Shown piece after piece: positions 18,651-27,352 of a DNA stretch of 64,000 bases; position 1 is the stretch's first letter; each line of letters starts with the position of its first letter. The translations under genes were made by a program, and so were the position numbers. A model generated the notes under the pieces. The model worked only from the letters and a program-made list of their open reading frames with translations. It was not told the origin of the DNA and ran no database searches. The DNA is taken from positions 117,846 through 181,845 of the forward strand of contig JAGBXO010000002.1 of assembly GCA_017629245.1 (NCBI GenBank). The letters run 5' to 3'. The stretch comes from Alphaproteobacteria bacterium (GTDB lineage Bacteria > Pseudomonadota > Alphaproteobacteria > Rs-D84).

Positions 18651-20435
18651 ATTTTCAGAAATAGGTGTTCTTTTTAATAAACTGTGTACCGCCAATGGAA
18701 AGTCAGGACTGCGTGCTAGGTAAGAACCTGATATAAGTAAATCTGCACCTGCATCCCAACACAGTTGGGCAGTTTTATCGGTTATGCCACCATCAACTGA
18801 GATTAAAAATCTAAGTCCATATTTTTTGCGTGTCGCCGCCAAAACAGAAATTTTGTGCAGGGCGGTTGGTTCAAAGTTTTGACCCGCCGCTCCAGGGGTT
18901 ACAGACATTATCATTACTTCATCAATATCGCGTAAAACAGATTTTAATAAGGATACGGATGATTCAGGATTCAGCGCAATTCCAACACGACGACCGGAAT
19001 TTTTTACAACACGGATTGCGTTGCGCAGGCCAGATGTGTTGGTTGACAGTATTACTGTGTCTGCGCCTGCGGATATGGCGTCGGCCGCCCATACAGATGG
19101 ACTCTCGGTCATTAAATGTACGTGTAGGTGGGCGTTTGTGTGTGCGCGAATTGTTTTTAATTCTTCTATGCCTCCGGCAATTCGGTCAACATAAAATCCG
19201 TCCATAATATCAACATGTATCATAGATATGCCGCCGGATTTAAACATGCTGTATGTGTTCGGGTTGCGCATGTCAAAACATAGTGTGCTGGGTAAAACAG
19301 GGATAAATTTTGTTTTTTGTTTTGGTTTGCGATTAAGGATTTTGCTAAACCAACTTGTGCGTGTTGCCCATCTTTCGTGGCGCGCAATGTATTTTTGACG
19401 ATGTGCATCTTCTGATTTCCAGATATGGTCGGCCAGTGCACGAACAGTCGCATCAATACCAAGAGTTTCTGTTACCACAGCAAAAGCGTTTTCAATAAAA
19501 TCACGCAAACCGTCGGTTTCGGCACCGCCACCTGTTAGTATGATTTTTGATGGTCGGTATTTTGTAAATGATGTTAGGCATTGATCTTTAATCTGACCAA
19601 TGATGTCAACCAAGATTGGTAATATTATGTCGTTAACATCGCCACGTGAAAAATCGTATGCTGTATCAGCAGGGGTGAATCTGTCCATGTCGCGTGGTAT
19701 CAGTGATGCGACCGCGCGCTTAATTCGGTCAGCCGATTCAGGGTCCAGATTTAATGTGTTAGATATTGCGTTTGTTATATCGTGGCCACCCAGTTTGATT
19801 TTTGTGTGCCAAACGGGGCCGCGGTCTGTCCAAATAGATGCAGATGTATATTCGTTGCCGAAATCAATGAACATTACAGTCTGTTTCTTTTCACGATAAT
19901 TTGTGTTTAATAAAAACTGTGGGTCATAGAAAGATGTGGCCTGGATGTGTGCCCCACGAAGATGTTCATTGATTTTGTTTATACCATTTGCGGAATAGAA
20001 AATTGTACTAAATGCAGATACTAATTGTCGGTCAATATGTCCAACAGGTGACAACATATTGCGCGCAGTGGGGGTATCATACCGTAATGGTATAATGTGA
20101 ACAGGAAAATATTTTTCGGGTGGTGTTATTTGCGATATTTGATTGCGTATGTCTGTATTAGTGATTCTGTGTTCGCCAGACCAGGTTGTGCTTTTTGCGG
20201 TCATTTCAAACGCAGATTGTCCCAAGTTTCCCGTGATATAGGCCGAGTCAAAATGTGCGCCAATTTGTCGTTCCAGTTCATCTGTTACAGATTTTATGGC
20301 AAATATGGTATCGGTACTGTCAATTGTGAAAAATGCAGAACGATCAATTTGGGCACCGTGAATACGGTGCGCAATACCGCGCACACCATATGTGCCAATA
20401 TCCAGACACAAAAAAGATGAATCATACAGGTTCAT
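18648..20435 (-). CDS. Fusion protein: FtsA (N-terminal) + ribulose-phosphate 3-epimerase (C-terminal)
   Basis: One uninterrupted 595-codon frame encodes two normally separate proteins. Residues 1-~375 are FtsA: an actin-like fold with LDIGTYGVRG, FIDFGNEYTS, GGHDITNAIS and ILTGGGAETDGL motifs, following ftsQ as in division clusters. Residues ~358-372 (WATRTSWFSKILNRK) look like the amphipathic membrane-targeting helix that normally ends FtsA. Residues 377-595 are Rpe, an (alpha/beta)8 barrel that interconverts ribulose-5-phosphate and xylulose-5-phosphate. Metal ligands H407, D409, H440 and D548 are in place with normal spacing, and MSVTPGAAGQNF is the phosphate-side loop. The ftsZ gene does not follow. 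The fusion may be real or due to loss of a stop codon in this assembly. Confidence 0.85.
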   Translation of the reverse strand: MNLYDSSFLCLDIGTYGVRGIAHRIHGAQIDRSAFFTIDSTDTIFAIKSVTDELERQIGAHFDSAYITGNLGQSAFEMTAKSTTWSGEHRITNTDIRNQISQITPPEKYFPVHIIPLRYDTPTARNMLSPVGHIDRQLVSAFSTIFYSANGINKINEHLRGAHIQATSFYDPQFLLNTNYREKKQTVMFIDFGNEYTSASIWTDRGPVWHTKIKLGGHDITNAISNTLNLDPESADRIKRAVASLIPRDMDRFTPADTAYDFSRGDVNDIILPILVDIIGQIKDQCLTSFTKYRPSKIILTGGGAETDGLRDFIENAFAVVTETLGIDATVRALADHIWKSEDAHRQKYIARHERWATRTSWFSKILNRKPKQKTKFIPVLPSTLCFDMRNPNTYSMFKSGGISMIHVDIMDGFYVDRIAGGIEELKTIRAHTNAHLHVHLMTESPSVWAADAISAGADTVILSTNTSGLRNAIRVVKNSGRRVGIALNPESSVSLLKSVLRDIDEVMIMSVTPGAAGQNFEPTALHKISVLAATRKKYGLRFLISVDGGITDKTAQLCWDAGADLLISGSYLARSPDFPLAVHSLLKRTPISEN

Positions 20436-20442
20436 GTGTGTT

Positions 20443-21123
20443 TTATTTTATTAGAATGCGTGCATCATCACGCATGTCTATGGTTTTTATTGCCTTGCCC
20501 AGGATTCTGTGTTTGGTGTTTAATGTCATCAGTGTGTTGATTGCAGATATTGGATTTATTTCAGGCAACATTACTGTTATGCCACCGGTTGTATATATGT
20601 TCCAACGGCGATTTTCAATCCATTCCATGTAATCTATATTGCCAACCAGGTTATGGGCGGCGCGTGTTATTTCAGATATGTCATTTGGTACAGGACCCCG
20701 AAATACAACGTCGGCTATATTGCGTACATTTGTTGGGGTGTTTACAATTGTGCCATCTGCAGACAGTGGAAAATAATTTTCGCCATCTGTCCACAGTGCA
20801 ACTGTCTGATGCATGTTCGTGCGAATGATAATGTTGCCGTTTGGCAGACGACGAACTGCACAGTCTTTGACCCCTGGGACTGTGGATATGCGTTCCTTTA
20901 ATATATTCAGGTCAACAGATTTTACCGGTGTATTTGGGGTAATAGATGCAGCCACTGCAATTGCAGAAAGATTTTGATCGCGGGTATCTGACGATATTGA
21001 AATGTTGCGAACATGTGCCAATGGGCCACGACCACTGATTACCATGATAATGCGTGTGGCAAAATATATGCCAAAAATAATGGCGATAACAAAACACAGC
21101 CAAAACCAGATTGAACGCTTCAT
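20443..21123 (-). CDS. ftsQ: Cell division protein FtsQ
   Basis: FtsQ is a bitopic inner-membrane protein that links early and late divisome proteins. The 226-residue product has a short cytoplasmic tail, one membrane segment (about 5-28), a POTRA domain (about 38-105, with ILKERISTVPGVKDCAVRRLPNG split over both sides of its last strands) and an FtsQ/DivIB beta domain. The start at 21123 is chosen because the transmembrane anchor follows at once. A TATAAT -10 ends seven bases before it, implying a leaderless message. It lies seven bases upstream of ftsA-rpe on the same strand, which supports the identity. Confidence 0.88.
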   Translation of the reverse strand: MKRSIWFWLCFVIAIIFGIYFATRIIMVISGRGPLAHVRNISISSDTRDQNLSAIAVAASITPNTPVKSVDLNILKERISTVPGVKDCAVRRLPNGNIIIRTNMHQTVALWTDGENYFPLSADGTIVNTPTNVRNIADVVFRGPVPNDISEITRAAHNLVGNIDYMEWIENRRWNIYTTGGITVMLPEINPISAINTLMTLNTKHRILGKAIKTIDMRDDARILIK

Positions 21124-21130
21124 GCGCAAT

Positions 21131-21159
21131 ATTATATCATAAAATATATTAATAGGCAA
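21131..21159 (-). promoter_or_regulatory. Promoter of ftsQ (leaderless)
   Basis: On the minus strand TTGCCT (21154-21159) and TATAAT (21131-21136) are separated by 17 bp. The expected +1 falls at or one base before the ftsQ ATG (21123). Confidence 0.6.
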
Positions 21160-21178
21160 AGATGAGAGAAAATATTTT

Positions 21179-21565
21179 TTACATCGCACGCAACAGATAT
21201 CCACGACGGAACATGCAACGACGGTATGCACCAATTGTGCGTGATGCCGTGTTGCGTGGTACAGACATCAGACTGCGTTGGCCAACATCACGATATTCGT
21301 TTGATTGAAATGTTACCCACAGGCCGTCCCAGTCGGGCATAATTCCGGCTTGGTTTGGGGATAGTAATTTTGAAATGCGGGAACGTGGCTGATATGATGG
21401 GCGGTCGATCCCCAGACATGATTTATGGTCACGAACAAATTGTTCGGTTGTGACCGCTTCGTTTTCCCAATTAAGGACGGTTGCATCATCAATACTGCCG
21501 CGGTTGACAGATGCGCAGGACGATAAAAATAATGCCAAAAATATGGTCGGAAATTTTATTCTCAT
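21179..21565 (-). CDS. Small lipoprotein of unknown function
   Basis: The 128-residue product begins with a lipoprotein signal ending in LSSC at about residues 14-17, so the mature protein should be lipid-anchored and, given the following residues (ASV), probably sorted to the outer membrane. The mature part contains three further cysteines and a GAYRRCMFRRGYL end. I do not recognise the family. It lies upstream of ftsQ on the same strand with a 55-base gap that holds the ftsQ promoter. Confidence 0.6.
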   Translation of the reverse strand: MRIKFPTIFLALFLSSCASVNRGSIDDATVLNWENEAVTTEQFVRDHKSCLGIDRPSYQPRSRISKLLSPNQAGIMPDWDGLWVTFQSNEYRDVGQRSLMSVPRNTASRTIGAYRRCMFRRGYLLRAM

Positions 21566-21640
21566 GTTTTTATTATAATTTATTTGCCTTTTTGGGGCAA
21601 TAGTTTTTATAATATAAAAAAAGAGAGAAAGGACAACCCA

Positions 21641-21964
21641 ATGGCAGTTAATGTTCAGCAGTTTATTAAATTGGCAAATTATTATAACCAGACAGCAATG
21701 GTTATGTCAGCCGTTTGTGTGCAAAAGGGTGGGGTTGCAATAGAAAACTATGTTGGTCGTTTCTTTGTTGCGGATTTGTTGGAATATATTGTTGAGTATG
21801 GGCGACGGTTGCAGACGGCAGATAAAAATCTGGCACCTGAGGTTGTAGCGCTGATAAATCGCTTTTCAGCACAATTTCAAGGAATGCGTGATTTGGTGAC
21901 GCCAACACAAAAACCAATACATGAAATGACACTGGCAGAATTTGAAAAAATCATGAATATATAG
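21641..21964 (+). CDS. Small helical protein of unknown function
   Basis: This is a 107-residue protein beginning MAVNVQQFIKLANYY, predicted all-helical with no signal peptide. The start at 21641 follows an AGAAAGGA site; the upstream in-frame ATG lacks one. It lies 29 bases before the secretin-like lipoprotein and may be co-transcribed with it and lolCD. No motif was recognised. Confidence 0.55.
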   Translation: MAVNVQQFIKLANYYNQTAMVMSAVCVQKGGVAIENYVGRFFVADLLEYIVEYGRRLQTADKNLAPEVVALINRFSAQFQGMRDLVTPTQKPIHEMTLAEFEKIMNI

Positions 21965-21993
21965 TATGATAGCAGGATAAGGAGATGTTTGGG

Positions 21994-23331
21994 ATGAAGT
22001 TTTTTAAAAATATATTTTTGGGGACTTTGTGTTTTTCTGTTCTGGCGGGGTGTTCTTTGTTAGGCAAGAAAAAAGCAGAGCAGCCGCTATTTGATAATGT
22101 GACCGTTGTTGAAGAAACGGTGATTGATTCACGGTCGGTACCAATTTTTCCGAAAAAAGCGGCGTTGACAACAGATACGGCGCGTAGGTTTTCGATAGAA
22201 CTGCCGATGCGATGCGAGGTGGACTGGAATAATCAAAGCGTTGTGTCGGTTGTACCGTCTGAAAAAATAGAAATGGTGCGTTTAGGGGTAGGGGATCCGT
22301 TGCCAGGTGATTTAAAGGTTTCTGATTATGAGTTTAAGGATTTGACGGTTAAACGTGCATTAGACAAGTTGTTAGAGGGTACAGATATTGCGGTTGTGGA
22401 AAACGAGGCCTTGTATGAAAAAATTACAGGTACGATATCGGCGGGCGCGTTGGAAGATGCGGTTGAACTGATGACCAAGATGGGGCGGGCGTACTATTCT
22501 TATGATGCGCACAATGGTGAATTGCGTTTAACGCATCGTGGAAAGTGGTTGATAAAAATGCCGCAAAATCAGACCATTATTATGGCGTTGTTGGATGCAA
22601 TGCATGGTGCAGATATGCGTAATTTGTTGGTAGATTGGGCGGATAAAACGGTCGTGTTCGAAGGTAATTATCAGACAGAACGTGAAGTGGCAAAAATAAT
22701 AGCAGATATTTCTGGTAAAAAATATATGTTGGCGTGGGATATTGATGTATATCGTGTGTATCCGCGGACAGATAATCCAATTGTTTGGATGAATTTGTTG
22801 CCGGCGTTTGGTGACAAGAATGTCAAGATGTCAATCCCAGGTGTTGTTGGGCGTGCATTGGTTGTTGGGCCAGAGATTAATACAAAAACACTGCAAGAAT
22901 TTATGGCGCAACAGGCGAATGTGGTATTAGTATCCCAGGGGACATTTGCAATTCCAAATGGTTGGCAGTCACGATTTGATATTGGGCAGTGTGGGCGTGA
23001 AGAAAGATTGGAAACGGATTTAATTGTTGGTGCAACCGGTACATATGGGGATTATGCGGGGCGTAAAAAGATTGATGCAAAAATCGTTTTGCGCACCAGT
23101 CAGGGGGAATTGAGTTCGTTTAATATTCCATCATCTGTTGGTGATAATTATGTTATTGTTGGTATTCCAACGCATTCTTTTGTGACAACACCAGAAACAC
23201 TGATTTCCCCATTTGCAGAATTGGTGGTGTTTATGTCTCCACGTGTTGTATCAGTGGTTGATGGTATGGCGGATGTGTCGGGCGCAAATGAATTAATTGG
23301 TGATGCGTTGCGTGATTTCCTGAATGAATAA
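21994..23331 (+). CDS. Secretin-like outer-membrane lipoprotein (type IVb pilus PilN-type)
   Basis: The 445-residue product has a lipoprotein signal with lipobox SVLAGC at about 16-21. A domain at about 95-150 (DLTVKRALDKLLEGTDIAVV) resembles the secretin N0 domain, residues about 210-250 (AKIIADISGKKYMLAWDIDVYRV) resemble an N1-type domain, and the C-terminal 150 residues have secretin-like alternating strands ending AELVVFMSPRVV. Together these suggest a PilN/BfpB-type lipoprotein secretin that forms the outer-membrane channel of a type IVb pilus. The pilB and pilC-like genes at the window start could belong to the same machine though they lie 20 kb away. The start at 21994 gives a proper ribosome-site spacing. 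Confidence 0.6.
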   Translation: MKFFKNIFLGTLCFSVLAGCSLLGKKKAEQPLFDNVTVVEETVIDSRSVPIFPKKAALTTDTARRFSIELPMRCEVDWNNQSVVSVVPSEKIEMVRLGVGDPLPGDLKVSDYEFKDLTVKRALDKLLEGTDIAVVENEALYEKITGTISAGALEDAVELMTKMGRAYYSYDAHNGELRLTHRGKWLIKMPQNQTIIMALLDAMHGADMRNLLVDWADKTVVFEGNYQTEREVAKIIADISGKKYMLAWDIDVYRVYPRTDNPIVWMNLLPAFGDKNVKMSIPGVVGRALVVGPEINTKTLQEFMAQQANVVLVSQGTFAIPNGWQSRFDIGQCGREERLETDLIVGATGTYGDYAGRKKIDAKIVLRTSQGELSSFNIPSSVGDNYVIVGIPTHSFVTTPETLISPFAELVVFMSPRVVSVVDGMADVSGANELIGDALRDFLNE

Positions 23332-23345
23332 AAGGAATTTTAAAT

Positions 23346-24599
23346 ATGTTTTCAAAATTGGAACGAAAAGTTGCATTTAGATATCTGGGCGCAAAAAAGC
23401 GCGGTTTTGGATCTGTGATTTCGTGGGTGTCGCTGCTTGGTATTATGTTAGGGGTGGCAACACTGATTGTTGTAATGTCGGTAATGGGTGGTTTTCATGA
23501 TACCTTGTTGGGGCGTATTGTGGGAATGAATGGGCATGTGGTTGTTTATCACCAAGATGGGGCAATTTCTGATTTTGATTATTTAATTGATAAGATGAAG
23601 CAAAATCGCGCAGTGGCAACCCAGGTGACTTCTATTGTGCCAATTGCTGAAGGGCAGGTTATGGCGACCGCCAATGGTAATAATACAGGTGCAATGATAC
23701 GTGGTATCAGAATGCCGGATTTAATTGCCAAGACACAGACAGGAACGCGTGTGTATGGTAAACCGCTGACAGAAATTGTAGATGGTGAATTGGTTGCAGG
23801 GGCATCATTAACACGCGGGTTAAAGGTGACAATGGGGGATAATATTTCATTGGTGTCGGCAAATAATGCAACCCCGACACCATTTGGTTCAATGCCACGA
23901 ATTATGTCGTACCCGGTAAAATCTTCGTTCTTTATGGGAATGTATGAATATGATTCAGGTTATATTTTTATGCCATTAGAGACAGCGCAAAAATATTTGA
24001 ATATTGGTAATTCTGTGACACATATTGATTTATTTTTGCGTAATCCAGAAGATACAACCCAGGTGTTGGAAAGTCTGGGGCATTTGTTGCCAGACGGTTT
24101 TGTGGTACGTGACTGGCGCGATTTAAATCGTGGTTTTGTTGGTGCATTGCAGGTGGAATCAAATGTGATGTTCTTAATATTGATGCTGATTGTGATTGTG
24201 GCGGCGTTTAATATTGTGTCCAGTTTGGTTATGTTGGTAAAAGATAAGAACAAAGATATTGCAGTTCTGCGAACATTTGGAGTGTCACGCAAATCAATGA
24301 TGAAGATTTTTGTTCTGTCGGGGACATCAATTGGTGTTATTGGGGCGTTTTTCGGTACGATATTGGGTGTGATAATTGCGATTTATGTTGAACCAATCAG
24401 ACAGTTTTTTCAATGGCTGACAGGGCGTGATTTATTCCCGGCAGAATTATATTATCTGTCAGAACTGCCGTCAAAGTTGGTGTGGACAGATGTCTTGGGA
24501 ATTGCGTTGATTGCAATATTGTTGGCTTTTTTGGCAACGCTGTATCCCGCGTGGAAAGCAGCAAATACAGACCCGGTTGAGGTGTTGCGGGGTGAATAA
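23346..24599 (+). CDS. lolC: Lipoprotein-releasing ABC transporter permease (LolC/LolE family)
   Basis: This is the membrane subunit of the LolCDE transporter, which extracts mature outer-membrane lipoproteins from the inner membrane and passes them to LolA. The 417-residue protein has an N-terminal membrane helix (about 24-50), a periplasmic domain of about 200 residues and three C-terminal helices, with FGVSRKSMMKIFVLSG as the coupling helix region and a PVEVLRGE end, all typical. Only one such permease is present here; many alphaproteobacteria and others use a single LolF-like homodimer. lolD follows 13 bases later. Confidence 0.92.
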   Translation: MFSKLERKVAFRYLGAKKRGFGSVISWVSLLGIMLGVATLIVVMSVMGGFHDTLLGRIVGMNGHVVVYHQDGAISDFDYLIDKMKQNRAVATQVTSIVPIAEGQVMATANGNNTGAMIRGIRMPDLIAKTQTGTRVYGKPLTEIVDGELVAGASLTRGLKVTMGDNISLVSANNATPTPFGSMPRIMSYPVKSSFFMGMYEYDSGYIFMPLETAQKYLNIGNSVTHIDLFLRNPEDTTQVLESLGHLLPDGFVVRDWRDLNRGFVGALQVESNVMFLILMLIVIVAAFNIVSSLVMLVKDKNKDIAVLRTFGVSRKSMMKIFVLSGTSIGVIGAFFGTILGVIIAIYVEPIRQFFQWLTGRDLFPAELYYLSELPSKLVWTDVLGIALIAILLAFLATLYPAWKAANTDPVEVLRGE

Positions 24600-24612
24600 A
24601 GGAAATATCTAG

Positions 24613-25323
24613 ATGGCGAATATTTTAAATTCTTTGTCAAGGGTGGCGCGTGGTGATGTGGTTATGTCGGTGCGTGATATCAAGAAAACCTTTATGGAGG
24701 GGGGGCAACCGTTGCATATTCTGCGTGGTGGTGGGTTTGATTTGCATCGTGGGGAAATTATCGCGATGGTTGGTCAATCAGGATCGGGTAAATCAACACT
24801 GTTGCAATGTGTGGGATTGTTGGACCGACCAAGTGGGGGCAGTATCTTAATCAATGGCGCGGCCGTGCAAAAGATGGATGAAGATATGCGTACCCAAATT
24901 CGCAGAAAGAAAATAGGATTTGTTTATCAAAAGCATAATTTGTTGTCTGATTTTACAGCACTGGAAAATGTAATGTTGCCAATGTTGGCAAATGGAATGG
25001 ATGAGAATTTGGCGCGTGCGCGTGCAATAAAACTGTTAAAGTCTGCAAATGTTGCACATCGTGCATCTCATCATCCAGCGGAAATGAGTGGGGGGGAACA
25101 ACAACGCGTGGCGGTGGCACGTGCATTGGCAAATAATCCAGATATTTTATTAGCTGATGAACCAACTGGCAGTCTGGACCCACAGCATGCTATGGTGGTC
25201 TTTGATTTGTTGTTGGATTTGGTGCGAAAAAATAAAATGGCAATGTTGTTCGTGACACATGATATGGCGTTGGCAGAACGCGCAGACAGAAAAATTACAA
25301 TTGACAACGGTGTTGTTATGTAG
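24613..25323 (+). CDS. lolD: Lipoprotein-releasing ABC transporter ATPase LolD
   Basis: This is the ATP-binding subunit of LolCDE. The 236-residue protein contains Walker A GQSGSGKST, the Q-loop, the signature MSGGEQQRVAVARAL, Walker B ILLADEPTGSLD and the switch His (FVTHD). Its position immediately after the permease gene confirms the pairing. The N-terminus is about 15 residues longer than usual; an internal ATG at 24664 (MSVRDIKKTF) is an alternative start. Confidence 0.94.
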   Translation: MANILNSLSRVARGDVVMSVRDIKKTFMEGGQPLHILRGGGFDLHRGEIIAMVGQSGSGKSTLLQCVGLLDRPSGGSILINGAAVQKMDEDMRTQIRRKKIGFVYQKHNLLSDFTALENVMLPMLANGMDENLARARAIKLLKSANVAHRASHHPAEMSGGEQQRVAVARALANNPDILLADEPTGSLDPQHAMVVFDLLLDLVRKNKMAMLFVTHDMALAERADRKITIDNGVVM

Positions 25324-25360
25324 TGTAATATATACATGAAATAAAAATAGGAGAGGGAAT

Positions 25361-26395
25361 ATGAAAAAATCACAAGATGTTCGTGTTGTTCATACTAAGT
25401 CGCAACGTATCTGGGGTGCTTTGGCATTGGTTGCGTTGTTTGGATGCGGTGTAATGGCTGGGGTTGGTTTTAGCAAAAAAGATGTTGTTCAAAAAACTTC
25501 TGATGGTATTGCAGTTAATTTTAGTCCAAATGCAAATATTGACTTTACAAATATGAATGTTGGTGAAACAAAATCACACAATGTTCATGTGACAGTGTCT
25601 GCGCCATTAAAGACGTTGGCGGTTAAACCAATCGAGGGGATTAGCGGACTGAAAATTACAAATGATTGTGCAGATATTGCCCAGGTTAATGCGCGTGGGG
25701 GGTGTGATATTAATGTGGAATATACACCACGGGTTGCGTTGGATTTAGGGCGGGTGCCTTTGATTGTTGGATGGGCAGATGCATCGGGTGAAGAATTTAT
25801 TGCAGAATTGCCAATCTTGATTAAGGTAATAGATCCGAACCAAAAGGCAACATGTGTCGTGATTGAGGAATTGTTGGCAGATAGGTTGAATCCAGAAGAT
25901 TCGCCAGAGGTTTGGGCACACGAAGAAAATATCAAAATTTATGAAAAGTTGGTTATGAATGGTTGTTCTGAAAACCAGATGAAGTATCATAAAATGGCGC
26001 AACGCGAACGGGATATTTTGGCCGCGTTGCAGCAATCGGGTACCGCACAGCAGACATGTGAACAGATTGAATCTTTGCTGATTGGGCAATTGCCGCCGGC
26101 CGATAGTGATGCGTATTACAGAATTACGCGTGCAAAAATTTATGCGAACCTGTCGGAACGTGGGTGCGCGGAAAACAGTGCAAAGTATGTTGAAATGGCA
26201 AAGCAAGAATTGGAAATCGCGCGTGCGTTAAAAGATGATGAATTTAGTAATAATGATACAATAGAAGTTGTCGAAACATACAAGCGTTTGAATATGCAGG
26301 CGGCCGCCGAAGAAATATTTGAGACTGCAAAAAAACTGACGAATCCGGCGATTGATTTTATTCTGGAAGTGGAAAAAATCATTAATGAAAAATAA
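25361..26395 (+). CDS. Membrane-anchored envelope protein with Ig-like domain, unknown
   Basis: The 344-residue product has one N-terminal membrane segment (about 17-37) and a predicted periplasmic part. Residues about 45-150 resemble an immunoglobulin-like ASPM/HYDIN or DUF1573-type domain (INFTNMNVGET-like stretch, then strands with one disulphide-capable pair). Residues about 165-340 are helical, with two similar blocks that each contain a TC..IE.LL.....P.DS motif and a later GC, suggesting an internal duplication. It follows lolD and precedes two cysteine-rich proteins in the same direction. The function is unknown. Confidence 0.6.
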   Translation: MKKSQDVRVVHTKSQRIWGALALVALFGCGVMAGVGFSKKDVVQKTSDGIAVNFSPNANIDFTNMNVGETKSHNVHVTVSAPLKTLAVKPIEGISGLKITNDCADIAQVNARGGCDINVEYTPRVALDLGRVPLIVGWADASGEEFIAELPILIKVIDPNQKATCVVIEELLADRLNPEDSPEVWAHEENIKIYEKLVMNGCSENQMKYHKMAQRERDILAALQQSGTAQQTCEQIESLLIGQLPPADSDAYYRITRAKIYANLSERGCAENSAKYVEMAKQELEIARALKDDEFSNNDTIEVVETYKRLNMQAAAEEIFETAKKLTNPAIDFILEVEKIINEK

Positions 26396-26405
26396 GGCTG
26401 TTTAG

Positions 26406-27020
26406 ATGAAGAAGTTTGTTGCGTTATTGGGAATTATGATTGCACCATCTGTGTTTGCAGATGAAGGGGCAGGGGTCGCTGCGCGTGTAACATGCGCAGA
26501 TATCCAGGCCCAGATGTCAGAATTGGCTGCGGTGGAAGAACCAGATGCAGATACGGTAGATACGCTGACAAAATTAAAGGCGGATTATCGTCGCTCGTGT
26601 TCCCGGGCAGCACGTGGACGCAAAACTTCGGCAGGTGTGCGTGTTGTAAAAGAAACATCTGATGCGACAGAAAGCGCAACAGAGGTAGAATATGAAAACT
26701 CAGATGATGAAAAAGCACAAGATGCTGCAGAAGAGGTTAAAGAAGTAAAAAAGGTCGATGAAAAATCGGCAGAAGAAAAAAAAGATGTGGTGGACAAGGA
26801 TGTAGATACTGAAAAAAAGCAAGAGTCTAAGCCAGAAGAACCATCAGAAGATGAGTTGTTAGAACAAGAATTAGCAAATTTGGATGCGGGTTTGTGTGCA
26901 GATGGCACAAAACCGAATAAATTTGGATGTTGTGGTGATGAATTGTTTAAAGATTTGGGAAATACTGTGTTTGCGTGTTGTCCGAAAGATGGCGGTGATT
27001 GTTTTCCACCAATAAAATAG
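26406..27020 (+). CDS. Secreted acidic protein with C-terminal six-cysteine module
   Basis: This is a 204-residue protein with a signal peptide (MKKFVALLGIMIAPSVFA), an acidic, Lys/Glu-rich low-complexity centre (about 85-150) and a C-terminal cysteine module of about 42 residues with pattern LC.DG..P...GCC..E...D.G...F.CCP..GGDCFPPI. The same module ends the next gene product. It is probably periplasmic or surface exposed, with three disulphides. I do not recognise the family. The gene follows the Ig-like protein by ten bases. Confidence 0.65.
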   Translation: MKKFVALLGIMIAPSVFADEGAGVAARVTCADIQAQMSELAAVEEPDADTVDTLTKLKADYRRSCSRAARGRKTSAGVRVVKETSDATESATEVEYENSDDEKAQDAAEEVKEVKKVDEKSAEEKKDVVDKDVDTEKKQESKPEEPSEDELLEQELANLDAGLCADGTKPNKFGCCGDELFKDLGNTVFACCPKDGGDCFPPIK

Positions 27021-27031
27021 GGGTATAAGAT

Positions 27032-27265
27032 ATGAAAAAAAATATTGTATTTATTATAGTGGCTTTTTTAGTTGGTGGTGTTTTTGGATGGTGTCTGCAT
27101 GTAAATCGTGATGTGTTTTCCTTTGGTGATGGGCCGTTGTGTCTTGACGGTGAAGTACCTGATAAGCACGGATGTTGCGAAGGGGAATTGTATACCGATA
27201 TGGGGGATTTAGGTTTTAATTGCTGTCCAGAAAGTGGTGGGGATTGCTTTCCGCCGATTAGATAA
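27032..27265 (+). CDS. Small membrane-anchored protein with six-cysteine module
   Basis: This is a 77-residue protein made of an N-terminal membrane anchor (about 4-24) and the same six-cysteine module as its upstream neighbour (LCLDGEVPDKHGCCEGE... ending GGDCFPPIR). The two genes are 11 bases apart. The pair looks like a duplication in which one copy kept only the anchor and module. The role is unknown; candidates are redox-controlled envelope assembly or metal binding. Confidence 0.65.
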   Translation: MKKNIVFIIVAFLVGGVFGWCLHVNRDVFSFGDGPLCLDGEVPDKHGCCEGELYTDMGDLGFNCCPESGGDCFPPIR

Positions 27266-27292
27266 TATGTGATATTTTTTATACGGGGTTAT

Positions 27293-27333
27293 GGGACATG
27301 GCGACAAAAAAATGTCGTTTATGTCCTTTTTTT
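27293..27333 (+). terminator. Terminator before ftsK
   Basis: A two-part stem (GGGACAT with ATGTCC, inner GCGAC with GTCG) is followed by TTTTTTT, 28 bases after the previous stop. Confidence 0.7.
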
Positions 27334-27352
27334 ATGATAAAATGCATTTGTT

